Made by a program: the position numbers and the translations under genes. The notes beneath the pieces are model-generated. The model saw nothing but the letters and a program-made list of their open reading frames with translations. It was not told where the DNA came from and searched no databases. Shown here in pieces: positions 1 through 11,100 of a DNA stretch of 46,125 nucleotides. The stretch is from Teratosphaeria epicoccoides (lineage: Eukaryota > Ascomycota > Dothideomycetes > Mycosphaerellales > Teratosphaeriaceae). The DNA lies in NCBI GenBank assembly GCA_021401465.1, contig JADDMT010000183.1, positions 1-46,125 of the forward strand, given 5' to 3'. Position 1 is the first letter of the stretch. Every line of letters begins with the position of its first letter.

Positions 1-360
1 GGGGGGGGGGCAAGGGCGGGTTTTGAAGGCGTGATGAGGGGGGGAAGAGGGCGATGTGTGAGCTGCTGTGTGAGGGAGAGATTGAGGGGAAGATGTCGAG
101 AGATTGGTACTTGGTTGATGGTCGTTTTGTCTTGTTACGATAAACCTCGATATTTTACAGAAACACTTCCGGGATGGCCAAAGACCGGCGTCTCAGGTAT
201 GTCTGGAGGCGGCTCTCGCGCAAAGCTCAATTTGGCTTTTCCGGTCAATCATTCATCGTTTGCATCTCATACGGCTCCTGTCCATGCTTTCGCAGGCTAG
301 CTCGAAAACAACAATCTCATACGCCCCAGCTCTCGCTCCGGACATCGATGCCGCAGCTTG
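1..360. other. Non-coding flank, 3' of the ammonium transporter
   Basis: No gene is recognised here. The window opens with a run of ten G. The rest is the downstream side of the minus-strand ammonium transporter, whose stop codon lies at 361-363. Short open frames lack coding character. Confidence 0.5.
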
Positions 361-2024
361 TCATTGTGCCTGCCCAACCAGGATCCCAGGTTGCGTCAGA
401 TGCGAGTGATCACTCTCCCGACTCATCGTCCGCATCTGATAGCTATTCGTCCCCATCGCCTGCTTCTGGTCAATCATCGCCGCCTGGCTATGACTCCGCA
501 TGCTCATGTCATCACCAATCTCGTCCACATCCTCCCCACTGCCATGTAACGTCGGTGGCTTGACTTCGCGAATCATCTCAACATAATCATACGCGAACTC
601 GCCAATCTCGACATCATCGATTCCAATTTCTTCTTCCATCTTGTCCACGCGGAGGCGGAAGACGGGGAGCACGCGGCTGAGGAGGGAGATGCCGGTGAGG
701 ATGATCATCGACCCGAGAAAGCTGTATGCAGCTCCTGACGCGCTGTCAGCAAGCTGGATGGCAGGTTGGATCCAATTGTGGTTCAGCCAGCCGCCGAGGA
801 TCGTGCTATGGCCATCGAGACTGGTGATGTAGTCGGCGGCGAAGAATCCGGTCAAGATGTTCCCGATCAAGCCACCGATTGCATGGACCGCGAAGATGTC
901 CAGGGCGTCGTCTGCCCGGATCAAGTATTTGAGCTGCGTGGCGAAATTGCATCCAATGCCGGCGCAAACGCCGTAGACGACGGCGGCCCAGGCTGGCACA
1001 TAGCCAGATCCGGGTGTGATAGCGACCAGGCCTGCGACGACGCCGGAGCAAAATCCGACGGTTGACCATTTCTTCTCGAGGCGGTAGTCAACGAGCATCC
1101 AGGTTAGTCCGGCGACGCTGGCGGACAGGTTCGTGACGACTGCGGCCATGACTGCACGCATGTTGGCTCCAAGTGCCGAGCCGGCGTTGAAACCGAACCA
1201 GCCGACCCAGAGGAAGACAGTCCCGATGACGACGTGAGTGACGTTGTGAGGACGATAGTTGAGCGTGGAAGTGCCGTGGCCAGTACGTCTGCCGAGTGCG
1301 TACGAGTATGCGAGTGCTGCGCAGCCGCTGGAAACGTGCACGGGAGTTCCACCTGCGAAGTCGAGACCTCCCAGACGATAGACCCAGCCGGAAGGATTCC
1401 ACGTCCAGCAGGCGATCGGGTCGTAAATCACTGTTGTCCATACGAACATAAACATGACGCAGGGGAGCATGCGGCCGCGTTCTGCGACTGCACCGACGGC
1501 CAGAGCGACACTGCAGCACCCGTCAGCCACGTACACTCCCTCGAGCTTGACGGTAGCACTGACGTGATGCAAGCAAACATGCACTGATAAACACAATACA
1601 ACAAATCCGGAATCCCACCACTGCCCACACTCGGCGCCGCCAGCACATCCCTCAACCCGATATTCTCCAAATCCCCGATGAAGAGGCCCGCGCTGTGCGA
1701 GAACGCCAGCGAAAACCCCCAGAAAAACCACTGGAAGCTGACGACGCCGAGAGCGACGATCGAGAGCCAGATCAATGAGAGTGCGGATTTCCGGCGTGCG
1801 AGGCCGCTGTAGAAGAAGCCAACGCCGGGGACCATGAGGAGAACGAGGGCGGTGGAGGTCAGGATCCAGGAGATGTCGCCGCTTTGGTAGTATTGGTTGA
1901 GGTTGGTAGTGAGGGAAGAGCCGCCGGTGGGACCGGTGGTGTTGGTGCCGGGGAAGGCGAGCCAGGGGATGTAGGGGAGGGTGTTGAGGGAGGCGATGGA
2001 GGAGGGGGGGTTGGCGGCGGCCAT
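361..2024 (-). CDS. Ammonium transporter (Mep/Amt family, twin-His type)
   Basis: Model: complement(361..1510, 1564..2024), 536 aa. The 53-nt intron (1511-1563) starts GTCAGT, has a CTGAC branch-like site and ends GCAG. Joining reads ...YQCMFACIT|VALAVGAVAERGRM, the conserved Amt order. The protein is a multispanning plasma-membrane channel for ammonium uptake. The family signature DFAGGTPVHVSSG is present. Both pore histidines are kept: about H212 in GTPVH and about H363 in VHAIGG. From family knowledge this twin-His pair is typical of Mep2-like members, whereas Mep1/3-like members carry Glu at the first site. The hydrophilic C-terminal tail (about 100 aa) is rich in Ser, Asp and Glu. The ATG at 2022-2024 is the first one in the exon 1 frame. 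A Mep2-like sensor role is inference only. Confidence 0.93.
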
Positions 2025-3801
2025 GCTGACGGATGTGCCGGCTTGGGATGGCTCTGTGAGGTTGGGTGTTCGTCCTGCTGGTGGAGGAAACCAGCAGTGC
2101 CAATGCGCAGCTGTCGAAGAATAGACTTAGCGCTTCAGATTCAGAGACGATTTTCCCAACAAGCTCCCTCCGTCGTGCAATGCTGTATGTAGAACAAGCG
2201 CGCTCACGCCAGTGACTCCGTGTACTGCCACTGGCTGTCCAGTCGTCTTCACATCAGAGCTCGGACTGTTGCACCGATCGAACAAGCAAGGCCGTCTTGC
2301 TCTAGAAAGTACGCGGCGGCATAAGCTCTGCTTCAAGCATGGTATGTATGAAAAGTGCAACTCTCTGGATACAATCTCCATTCTACAGATCGAGCCGACG
2401 CAAGGGCAATCCTTGTGGGCGTCCGCTAGCATTCTGGTCCGAGTGCGCGACCCACGCCGCGCCGATGGAGTAGGGGGTGGTGGCGTGTGGGCTTTGCCCT
2501 GGACCAGTAAAGCAGCCACGCTGGGGGAGTCAATCCCACGACTTCGTTCCTGACGCTAGTGGTAGGCGCCTCTCGGAGGGATCGTGCCCTGCCGAGGCCT
2601 GGACTGCGGGAATGCAGTAGTATGTCCTATGGCGTGAGCTTTTGCGATGGCCAACGACTTCTGATTACGATCCCCGAATGCGGCCATTTGTATAGTTGCA
2701 GTTGCATCAGGCGAGGCTGGTGGTCTCGGAACAAGGGCAAGTCACGTGTACACGAACATCGGCAGAGTCCCTTGCATGTGAAAAAGGTGCAGCATGCACG
2801 TGCTGTGTCTCGTCGCCTGCAGGTTGGTGAAAGGTTGATGCACGACAGGCGCAGCAACGCCCCAATCTCCGAGCGCTGTTTGAACATCCTGGCATTCTCC
2901 CACATCACCATCTCCCATTGCGGCTTCGTGGTGAGAGCCATTCAATTGTCTGCACGGTGGTGTAGTCAACACATCGAGATCTCCTGCTTCTCGACTGCAC
3001 GATCAATCAAATTGCTCGACGTGGATGCATAGAAAGCGCATATCCCCAAAGTCAATTTTGAGAGTCTGAAACGCTCCATATCTTCAGCAACACGCTACCT
3101 AAGGAGGCGACACGATGGTCGAGGAAACCTCCCGACATGGCGGATCGAGGCAACCTCTGGTCTCGACTATGTCCCGCCACATGCTCGGCATCCTGCAAGC
3201 TCGATTCCACCACTCGCACACTGTAGCCAAACGCCCGCCTGTTCGATGACGAGAAGTTGGCCCCGGCGATGACCTCCCATTCATACGCCCCCAGACGTAC
3301 GCCTGTGTTCTGCCACCGTCCATCGAAGGAAACATGGCTCATAGCTGAACGCACAGTGCAAAATGTGTTTCCCACGGCGCCTGGGTGTAAGGGAAGTTTC
3401 GATGGCCGACTTGACTTCAAGAAGGGCTACTGACACCTGTCTGCGTTCTCCGAAACTTACAGCGTGACTTGGGGCGAAATCCCGCATCTTCGTGGGCTGC
3501 CAAATTGTACGGTGTTTTTAGCGAGGCGATCATGATGGACAGCGGCATTTGAAGGAGCGTGAGGAGCGTGCGGGGGAGAGCGAGGAGGGGCCGGCAGGTC
3601 TGTGAGGCGTCGTGCGCATCGCAAAGCGGATGAAGACATTACGGACCTGCCGACGTGATGGGAGTCTGATTCAGTCAAGGTAGCAGTATGCGTGGCAATA
3701 GTCAATCCTACATGAGACGGCGGCGTTAGCCAAGCCAAATGACACGCCAACACAATATGTCCGGCAAACGAAGCGTTACAAGTCCCTGCCACATTGCCCC
3801 A
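2025..3801. other. Intergenic, ammonium transporter promoter side
   Basis: About 1.8 kb lies between the 5' end of the ammonium transporter and the 3' end of the next minus-strand gene. Several frames of 100-157 codons are open on both strands. None shows a recognisable domain, a consistent codon pattern or a splice-linked partner. I see no RNA gene or mobile element. The part next to 2025 must hold the transporter promoter. Confidence 0.5.
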
Positions 3802-6361
3802 TCAACCAGCTCCTTCTCGATCCCTTCGTCGTTCCTCGAACGATTCTCGATCATACCCAATCCATTTCTGTAGCCGCGTGCCTTCTCTGCGCAGCATGGC
3901 GGCATCGAACGCCGGCGTCGGATGTGGCCGGTGGAACTGGATGGTACCACCATGCAGTCTGAAGGTGACCGCACCGCCATGACGCTGGACCAGTTTCAAT
4001 CCAGCTCCTTTCATGGCACTCTCGGCGTTGGCAAAACTAACACCCTTCTTGCCAAGGCGTTCTTCGGGAGACGGGAACATGGCCATGAAGACTTCCAGAC
4101 TTGCGCGGCTCAGCGCGATCGTGGACTGAACTGCAGGCAGTCCTTGCGCGACATTGCTATCAGCTGGCGGCAATGATGCGTGTGCCCTTTCGATTGCCGC
4201 ATGATTCCTTGTCCTGGGGCGATCCTGCTTCGTCGAGTACGACGCATTGCCTGGAAACCTTTTGGGAGCCTCCGCAATGCTCCTGTGGGGGATACTTGAT
4301 CTCGAAAGCTTCGTCATAGCCAAAGAGCTGTAGAGCTTATCCACTCTCAGACGCTCATCTTCGAGTCTGGAGAGGTACACTGGATCCTGAGCTGCTCACA
4401 GATAACTGCAAATCCTCGCCAAGTTTGCAATATCGACTCAAGCACCCCAACCTCGCAGTGAATGAATTCCCAGACTGCTGCTAACTCAGCGCGTGACGTG
4501 GTCGCATGTTGCAGCCATCTCTTATCGCGAGTGCCATTGGGCCAACTAGCCTCACAGGATACTTCCGTTCTGGCTGCCAAGGCATTGATATCAACACCGA
4601 AAATCTTTCTTGTTGCAAGCAGACGCCGGTGCTGTGGCGTCAGTGCAGCAAGATCGCTTTCATCGGCTCTCGATTCAGCAGCAGCATTCGGTCTTGCACA
4701 ATTGAGCAGCTTGGTAGCGCGGAGCAACATATCCACCGTCAAGAGCTCAGAAAGCAGCCTGTGTATGCATGCGTCCATTTTCTGGCCCTCGCGTGATGGA
4801 TCATGTTCCATATGATGTTCCAGGAATTCCATTGTAAGCTGGCGACTTAATGGATAGTCTGGCTCCTGGCGGACGGACACTGCCTTCGGACACTGGCATA
4901 ACGCAAACTGTAAAGGCTCTTCGGCCAGGCAGGCGGCAACGGTCGGATGAGGTACCTCAGACCTCAGCCCAAGCTCAGGCTGCCTGTTGGTGTCTCCAAG
5001 GTACTTGGGCACGAGTCGCCTGCAGTGTGCCCTGGATATTCCGAGGCGTTCAATAGTGATATGGCACAGGTCCAAGGCTAAATCCTCACACAGAACTTTC
5101 ATGAGCGTCAGGGCCGTCTGTCGGTGGACTCGTCATGGTATTGAACCGAACACGGCGCAATGAGGTCGTTTCTGCTACGGTAGGCATATCCGGCTGACCG
5201 GCATATTTGAGCCAACTGGGCCCAGAATACCGCTTACGTGCCATTGCGGTTGCCAAAGACGCCATTTGAGGAGATGCGTCGTTCTTGGCCGCGGGTTTGA
5301 GACCTGCGCCAATGTCTTTCATGAACGTATCAAGCGCATACACTGGATCGGTCTGAAGCTCTGCAAGTTCATCATCGGCCGCGCGGCTTCTGCTCTCGAT
5401 CGTTGCCTGCAGGAGCGCATAGCACTCGTGTGTTGTAGCACATGTTACAGGTGAGTCGATGCTGGCAAGATAACTCGGGACTCCGTTGCTATTGCTGAAA
5501 TGCTTGTTCCACCCTTCGCATCCCAGGCCAGCCCGAGCGTGGCGTTCCAGAAGCGCTTCTACGATCTTTCGCAGGAACCTGAGACGTGATGCCTGCGCCT
5601 GTAAGGTCAGGTAGCCTCGCGGGAAGCCCAAATCAGGCCATAGTTCGCAGAATGAGTTGCATGGAGGATCAAGCTCTCCATAACCCGCGCTTGACATTCT
5701 CACAGTGCCAGAGTTGTACAGCAATGCAAACCGACCATTCTTCCAACCGGCTTCAAGCTGCTCGCTATTGTAGGTGCGCCAGCTCTCGGGTCCGTGAGCT
5801 GTCCGATTCTGCAATAGTCGCAGGAGGTCCATCTTGTCACAACTCAGTAGCGCTTCAATGCCAAAGTCCGGTAATAGCCACAGTGGATTATGGCCAGATC
5901 TGCCCCAGCCGTAGGCTGCATCGTCGAGTTTGCAGCTGTGGAGCAAAGCGCTTCTGGGCTATGCCCGGCAAGGCCGTGCGAAGCAAATCGGACTTGTCTC
6001 TGTCCGACTTGAAGTGGTTCTTCCAGCGACCATGGACGTTGTCGCCATGGCTCCGTAAAGTCTCTCTCAACCATCGGAGTTCGTCGTTCATAACAGACGT
6101 CGTACTGTGAAGCAGTCCCTTTGCCACGGAATCTGGCACAGCGCCTCTGTAGATGAAGTGCCAGGTATCGATTCGTTCTTGCAGCTCCAAAGAGCGGAAA
6201 TGCTTGAAGCACTGGCAGCATGTATGAGGGCGCATGCACCGTACTGGCTGTGCGTACAGTGACCGTTTTCCCGTGAAGCTTTGGATCGGTCCACCCTGCC
6301 TCTCGATCGTTGCATCGTTGTCAAGCTCGATCTGACCACTTGAGATGATGATCGGGTCCAT
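3802..6361 (-). CDS. Fungal protein of unknown function, frame interrupted (gene or pseudogene)
   Basis: Four consecutive minus-strand frames read like one protein: 6361 to about 5950, about 5946 to 5190, about 5130 to 4450, and about 4390 to 3802. The last block ends with GTIQFHRPHP and a following GTRL..W.GYD segment. From memory this resembles the C-terminus of a widespread ascomycete family of unknown function. Two joins can be explained by short introns: about 5119-5179 (GTAGCA...GACAG, 61 nt, phase 0) and about 4390-4450 (GTGCTT...CTCAG, phase 0). Both donors are weak. The first join, near 5930-5960, has no usable GT donor and looks like a single-base frameshift. The ATG at 6359-6361 is real but not proven. 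No function can be assigned. Either the gene is decaying or the sequence has an indel. Confidence 0.5.
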
Positions 6362-6839
6362 GGTGTGACCGTGGCATGAAGTGGACCAAGGCTGTACGAT
6401 GTATGTTCTGTGCGAGAAGATGGCTTGCTGCGCTGCTCTTGTGCGCTCGATTGCCGGTGCAGGATATGGCGTTGCTGCGAGCCCTTCTTCGTGATGGTGA
6501 TTCTAGTGCACTTGTTGGATACAATGATCATGCGTGGTAAAGGAAACTGTTGACAACAGGAGCTGAAGTTGTTGGTGTCGATAGTTCAGATGAAGAGTTT
6601 TGGTAGAAGCAGCTGCCTTGCCGCGTGAGTGCGTCGCCTTTGTCCTGCTTTGGGCAAGACGCGTCTCAGAACACTTCATCAGCTGTCACAGATCGTGCTA
6701 TGGGTCCAGAGAAGTGACTGAGACCTCTTTGACTAGATCGGGAACGGATCCTTCACCGCAGGCAGAGCCAGCTCAGCACTCGGACACACCACTGTCGTCC
6801 CGTTGCTGCCATGACGAGATACTGGGCGGCCACAATCTA
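6362..6839. other. Intergenic, nothing recognised
   Basis: The upstream flank of the interrupted gene. Open frames here are short and unlike known proteins, and no RNA gene or repeat is seen. Confidence 0.4.
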
Positions 6840-7620
6840 GAAATCAGCCTTGACAAGATACATGAGTACCGTACATGCCTCCAGTAGAGGTAGGATAGAC
6901 CTTATGTCCGCAAGTTCTCGTCCAGAGCATGCCTGGCAGTGTCTCGCTAAGAATGGTCTTCTTGGCAGACCGAGAGCCAAAGCTGTTCTTCCAGCGGCGA
7001 GATGACGTATCGCCCATGTCGATGAATGTGCTTTCGGATGGTCTGATGTTGCTCTTGATCTGATACACCATCTCACGGAGGTGCCATCTGGCATCTCCCT
7101 CCGTGACTGCCTGGCGTACAAGAAGCGCCAGGTCATAGAGCTTGATTGAAGGTGGAGAGGTCGAAATTACGCAGCGCAGTCGTAGTCATCGATGTGATAT
7201 GCTTAGCACATGACCCAATCGAAAGCCTCCTGATCGCAATGATCCTCCAATGCGAAGAAAATCGTATGTGGGATGCCTAGCATTACAGGTCGGAGCAATG
7301 CCGCCCGTACAGATCGCGGTCTTATTCCTGGAGCAACTCATGCTGTTCTTGCCGCTCTGCTCGGCGAGCTGTCGGATCGTGCTGAGATCGCCCGTGATCC
7401 TGGCGACCAGATTCTGAAGGTTCTGGCTTGCTTCTCTGTCGCTCAGCTCGTCCGCATGAAGAGACCTCCAGGTCGTCTTCTTATTTTGGAGGTTTGCAAG
7501 CCGCGGACTGTGCCACCCAGTCTGCGCAGACAGAAGTGTACTCGCACGTTCTAGCAGCCAGATGCTGATACTGAGGGCTGAGGGCTTGCAACTGGCGCAT
7601 AGATGTCCAGCTCAGCAAGG
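6840..7620 (-). pseudogene. Decayed coding fragments, partly similar to the neighbouring gene
   Basis: Two stretches read as protein on the minus strand without a complete gene. From about 7600 to 7190 one frame stays open for about 135 codons without a good start. It contains a helical segment with LQNLVARITGDLSTIRQLAE, then ends at a stop. From about 7178 to 6840 a second piece begins MTTTALRNFDLSTFNQ, breaks frame by one base, and continues with LALLVRQAVTEGD and RRWKNSF...ETLPGM. The second piece resembles residues about 50-130 of the gene at 3802-6361, which has RGAVPDS, GRWKNHF and TALPGI in the same order. I infer a degraded second copy. Unrecognised introns in a live gene are the alternative. 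Confidence 0.38.
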
Positions 7621-8156
7621 GCGTATATATGGCATACGGAAGTATGGATATAGACAACATTGAGTAATCAAAGGCCAGATTGCTTGCCATGCTGCAGTAC
7701 ATGTTCAAGGCTTTACCCCAATTGCTTATGCCAGACACACACGTGCATGCTTTGATCGTAGCATGCACGTGCTGTCTTGGCTTGTAGACGCCACATGTGC
7801 CTAAAGGACTGAAGCCACGGCGGCAATGTGCAGGTAGGATGTTGTTGATTGCCAAGGCCAAAGGCCAGTGACTGCAGCGAAACAATCCAATTCCTTACTA
7901 CTATACGCTCTCAACTGCATGCTCAGCATCCAATTTTTGATAGGTGTCCCATCGCATAACGCCCGCGCTGATGTCATGTACAAATCCCGTTGTCTTGTCC
8001 TGTAATCGTCCAAACGACCAATGCCGTAAGAGTAATGATATCGAACTAGTAATATCCACAGGTAATCCAGGAAGCTGCAACAAGACAGGCTATGCTAAGC
8101 CAGGGCGAACTAAAAGAATCCAAAACTCTCTGCTTACAGCACACAGGCCACCCTCG
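7621..8156. other. Intergenic, 3' of the MAPKKK gene
   Basis: No coding frame with recognisable content. This stretch should contain the 3' untranslated region and polyadenylation signals of the minus-strand MAPKKK gene ending at 8157. Confidence 0.5.
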
Positions 8157-11100
8157 TCATCCCTGCGTGCTCTCCGAGCTGCCAGACCCATGTGACCATT
8201 CCCTAGACAGTCCACTATTCTGCCTACTCACATGCCCACTCCCACTCTGACTACTCCCACCACTTACATTGAAATTCTGCTCACTCGCCGGCGTCTGCGG
8301 CGTCGTGCTAGGCTCAAGGGAAAGCTGGCTCCGTATACTCAAAATCCATTCGTGCTGTAGCAATTCGGCCGCCGACGCCCTTCGCGCTGGATCCCTCTCG
8401 AAGCACCTCCTCAAGAAATCTAGTCCAACCTCCGACATCTGCTCTGAAGTCGGCATGCTTGGAGAGTGACCCTGAGCAATATTATACATAATTGCCCACT
8501 CATTGTCCATGTTGGCCCAGGGACGAGATCCGGTCGCCATTTCCGAGATGACGCAGCCGAGGGACCAGATATCTTCGGCGCCGAGACGGCCACGAGCGCC
8601 CTTGTGACCGCCTCGAATGACTTCGGGAGACATGTACATGGGCGTGCCTTGCATGCTGTTATTCCTGCCGCCGCCCGTGCCTTTCTCGCCGTCTGGGCCT
8701 TGGGTCGCAACTACCGTCTTGCCTTGTTGGGCAATGACCTTTGCCGCGCCAAAATCAACAAACTTGATAACTCCATTGTGGTCCAGCAGGATGTTCTCGG
8801 GCTTAATGTCGCGGTGCACGACCTTCGCCTCGTGTAGATATCCCAACCCTTCAAGCATCTGTAGTGCATACACCTGGATGACTGTTTCGTCCTCGATCCG
8901 TCCATGCTCCAACAATGCTGCCAGACTGCCACCACTGCAGTACTCCATAAAAAGGTACACCTTGTCGCGATGTGGCTCGATGCCGTAGTACTGAACAATG
9001 TTCGGATGATCTAAAACCTGCAGCACACCCATCTCGTCCCGAATCTGGCTGACGATGGTCGGAATCATTTTCGGGTCCTGCAGCCTGATCTCCTTAACGG
9101 CCATGAGCTGTGTGCTGTCCAAGTTGATAGCCACATATACTGATCCGAAGGTACCACCGCCAACGAATTGTCCTTGCTGCCATCTCAGATGCACATTACC
9201 AGCGCTAGCAGACAGTTGTGTCAAAGCTCTGTCGGCCTCGTTGGAGTCTTCGAGCACGCGACCAAGAGCTTGTCTTTCTGCCTCCTTGTCTTTTCTGGCC
9301 TGGTCAAGACGCTCCAGCTCGTCCAGCCACTGCATCCGCACAACTTTCGAGCTTTCTTCATCGTCCTTCAATCTACTGACATCCAACCTCAATTGCCCGT
9401 GCCGACCAACAAGTAATGCCTCGATCCTTTGCTTCTCTGCCTGAGCGGCGACCGTGGAGCGAGCACCCATGATATCAAAGTGAGAGATCAATAGAGACAT
9501 GCAGCCCGCGACCTTGGCACGGAGCGTGCCGTACTCTTCTTCACTTATACCAAGGATGTTCTGACCACGGGTCATCATCATCGCGAACTCGAGCGCCACG
9601 ACTGCCCATCGGAAGGTCTTGCGATCAGACGCGACGCAGTCGTCGCAAATAAATGAAACCCAGTCAAGCGCAATATGCGTGAGCTTGAGCTGGTGCATGG
9701 CTCTCCGCTGCTGATCAAAGTAAATGGCGGAACGCTGACCAAACTCCGTCGCGAAAGCAAAGCACGTCTGAATGAGTTCCTGGCATTCGAGTCCCTTGGT
9801 CTGTTTGCGGACGATTTCCACAGAGTCCATGATGGTGTTCGACAGCTTGTACGCAGTCTTACGAATCTTGATTAGTTCCATGTTGACCCGTGGTAGATTT
9901 GCTCGCTGCTCCACAAGCACCGGCAGCTCGATGTTTTGAGTGACGACAGCGAAAGCCATGTTGGCGTTGGCGAGGCGAGCTTGCGAACCGTCGGCCACCA
10001 ACCTCAGTCGTCCAACTTTGAGATCCAACAATGGCTGACGTACTAAGCCACCCTCGACACCATCCATACGATGCCCGTTCCACACCAGCGCAGTCTCCGG
10101 CTTCAAGATCAGAACATAGGGGTTTGATGGATCTTCGGCTACGCCTTCCTCCATGTGCGCGTGATAGCATGTACCAAGCATACTCTGAATCTCCTTTGGC
10201 CTATCCCTCAGAGTTGGCGATGCGATAACATAGACCTTTCCTCTGCCTTCAGCGTCGCCGCTCAGAGCCGGACTTGACGATACGCTTGTGTCGACTAGTA
10301 CATGACCAGAAAACATCAGCGCATCCATCAAATCGGCGTAATGGTCAGCATCAATGTTGATGTTGTACTCTGTGGCGTTCTCAAATCGCTGAGACAGTAT
10401 ACGCGAGAATCGAAAGATTTTTCTTTGGCGCACTCGGACGGAGTCGAGAATGGCCTTGTACCGCTTGTCCATCTCTGCGCCAGCCACTTCGTCAGGTTTT
10501 CGTTGTAGCTCCTTCTCAAAATACGTCGTCAATCTGCCGAGCGACTTAGACGTCAGAGACGAGAACTGCTCTGCAACTTCAACGTCACCGCCATCGAGAT
10601 GCCTTCCCAACTCATTCGAGAAATCCCACTCTTGCTCCAAGATCTCCGCTTCTTTGAACGTGTTCTTGTTAGCCACAAGTTTCCAATTCAGCATCTTGAA
10701 GTAGAATTTCAGCGCATCTAACACCACGCCATCAAAGCCATCGTCAATGCAGGGTGGCAGATCCCATCCAGCTTCCGGCTGCGAAATTTGGAGATACTGC
10801 GATTTTATCGTGACCGCCAACTTCAGCAGAATTTGAAATTGGAGAATCATCTGCTCAGCCATCATGACAGCCTGCTGCGCGACGTCTTTGATTTTCCTAG
10901 CATATGACAGGCGCATACGAATAATTTCTTGAATGAGGCGGGATGGGAAGTTGATGAGCGTAAGCAGTTCCTCGATGTAGGGAGGGAGGTGGCGGTCTGA
11001 GAATCCGGAAGCGTTGGCAATGAGTGTCTGTTTGGCTTTCTGGATGACGGTGTTGACGCCGTTGAGGAGAGAGTTGTCACCTTGCAGGGACTTTAGGCCA

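Noticed and set aside
2559..3032. 157-codon plus-strand frame with several Cys
   Set aside because: No recognisable domain, mixed codon use, and an equally open antisense frame.
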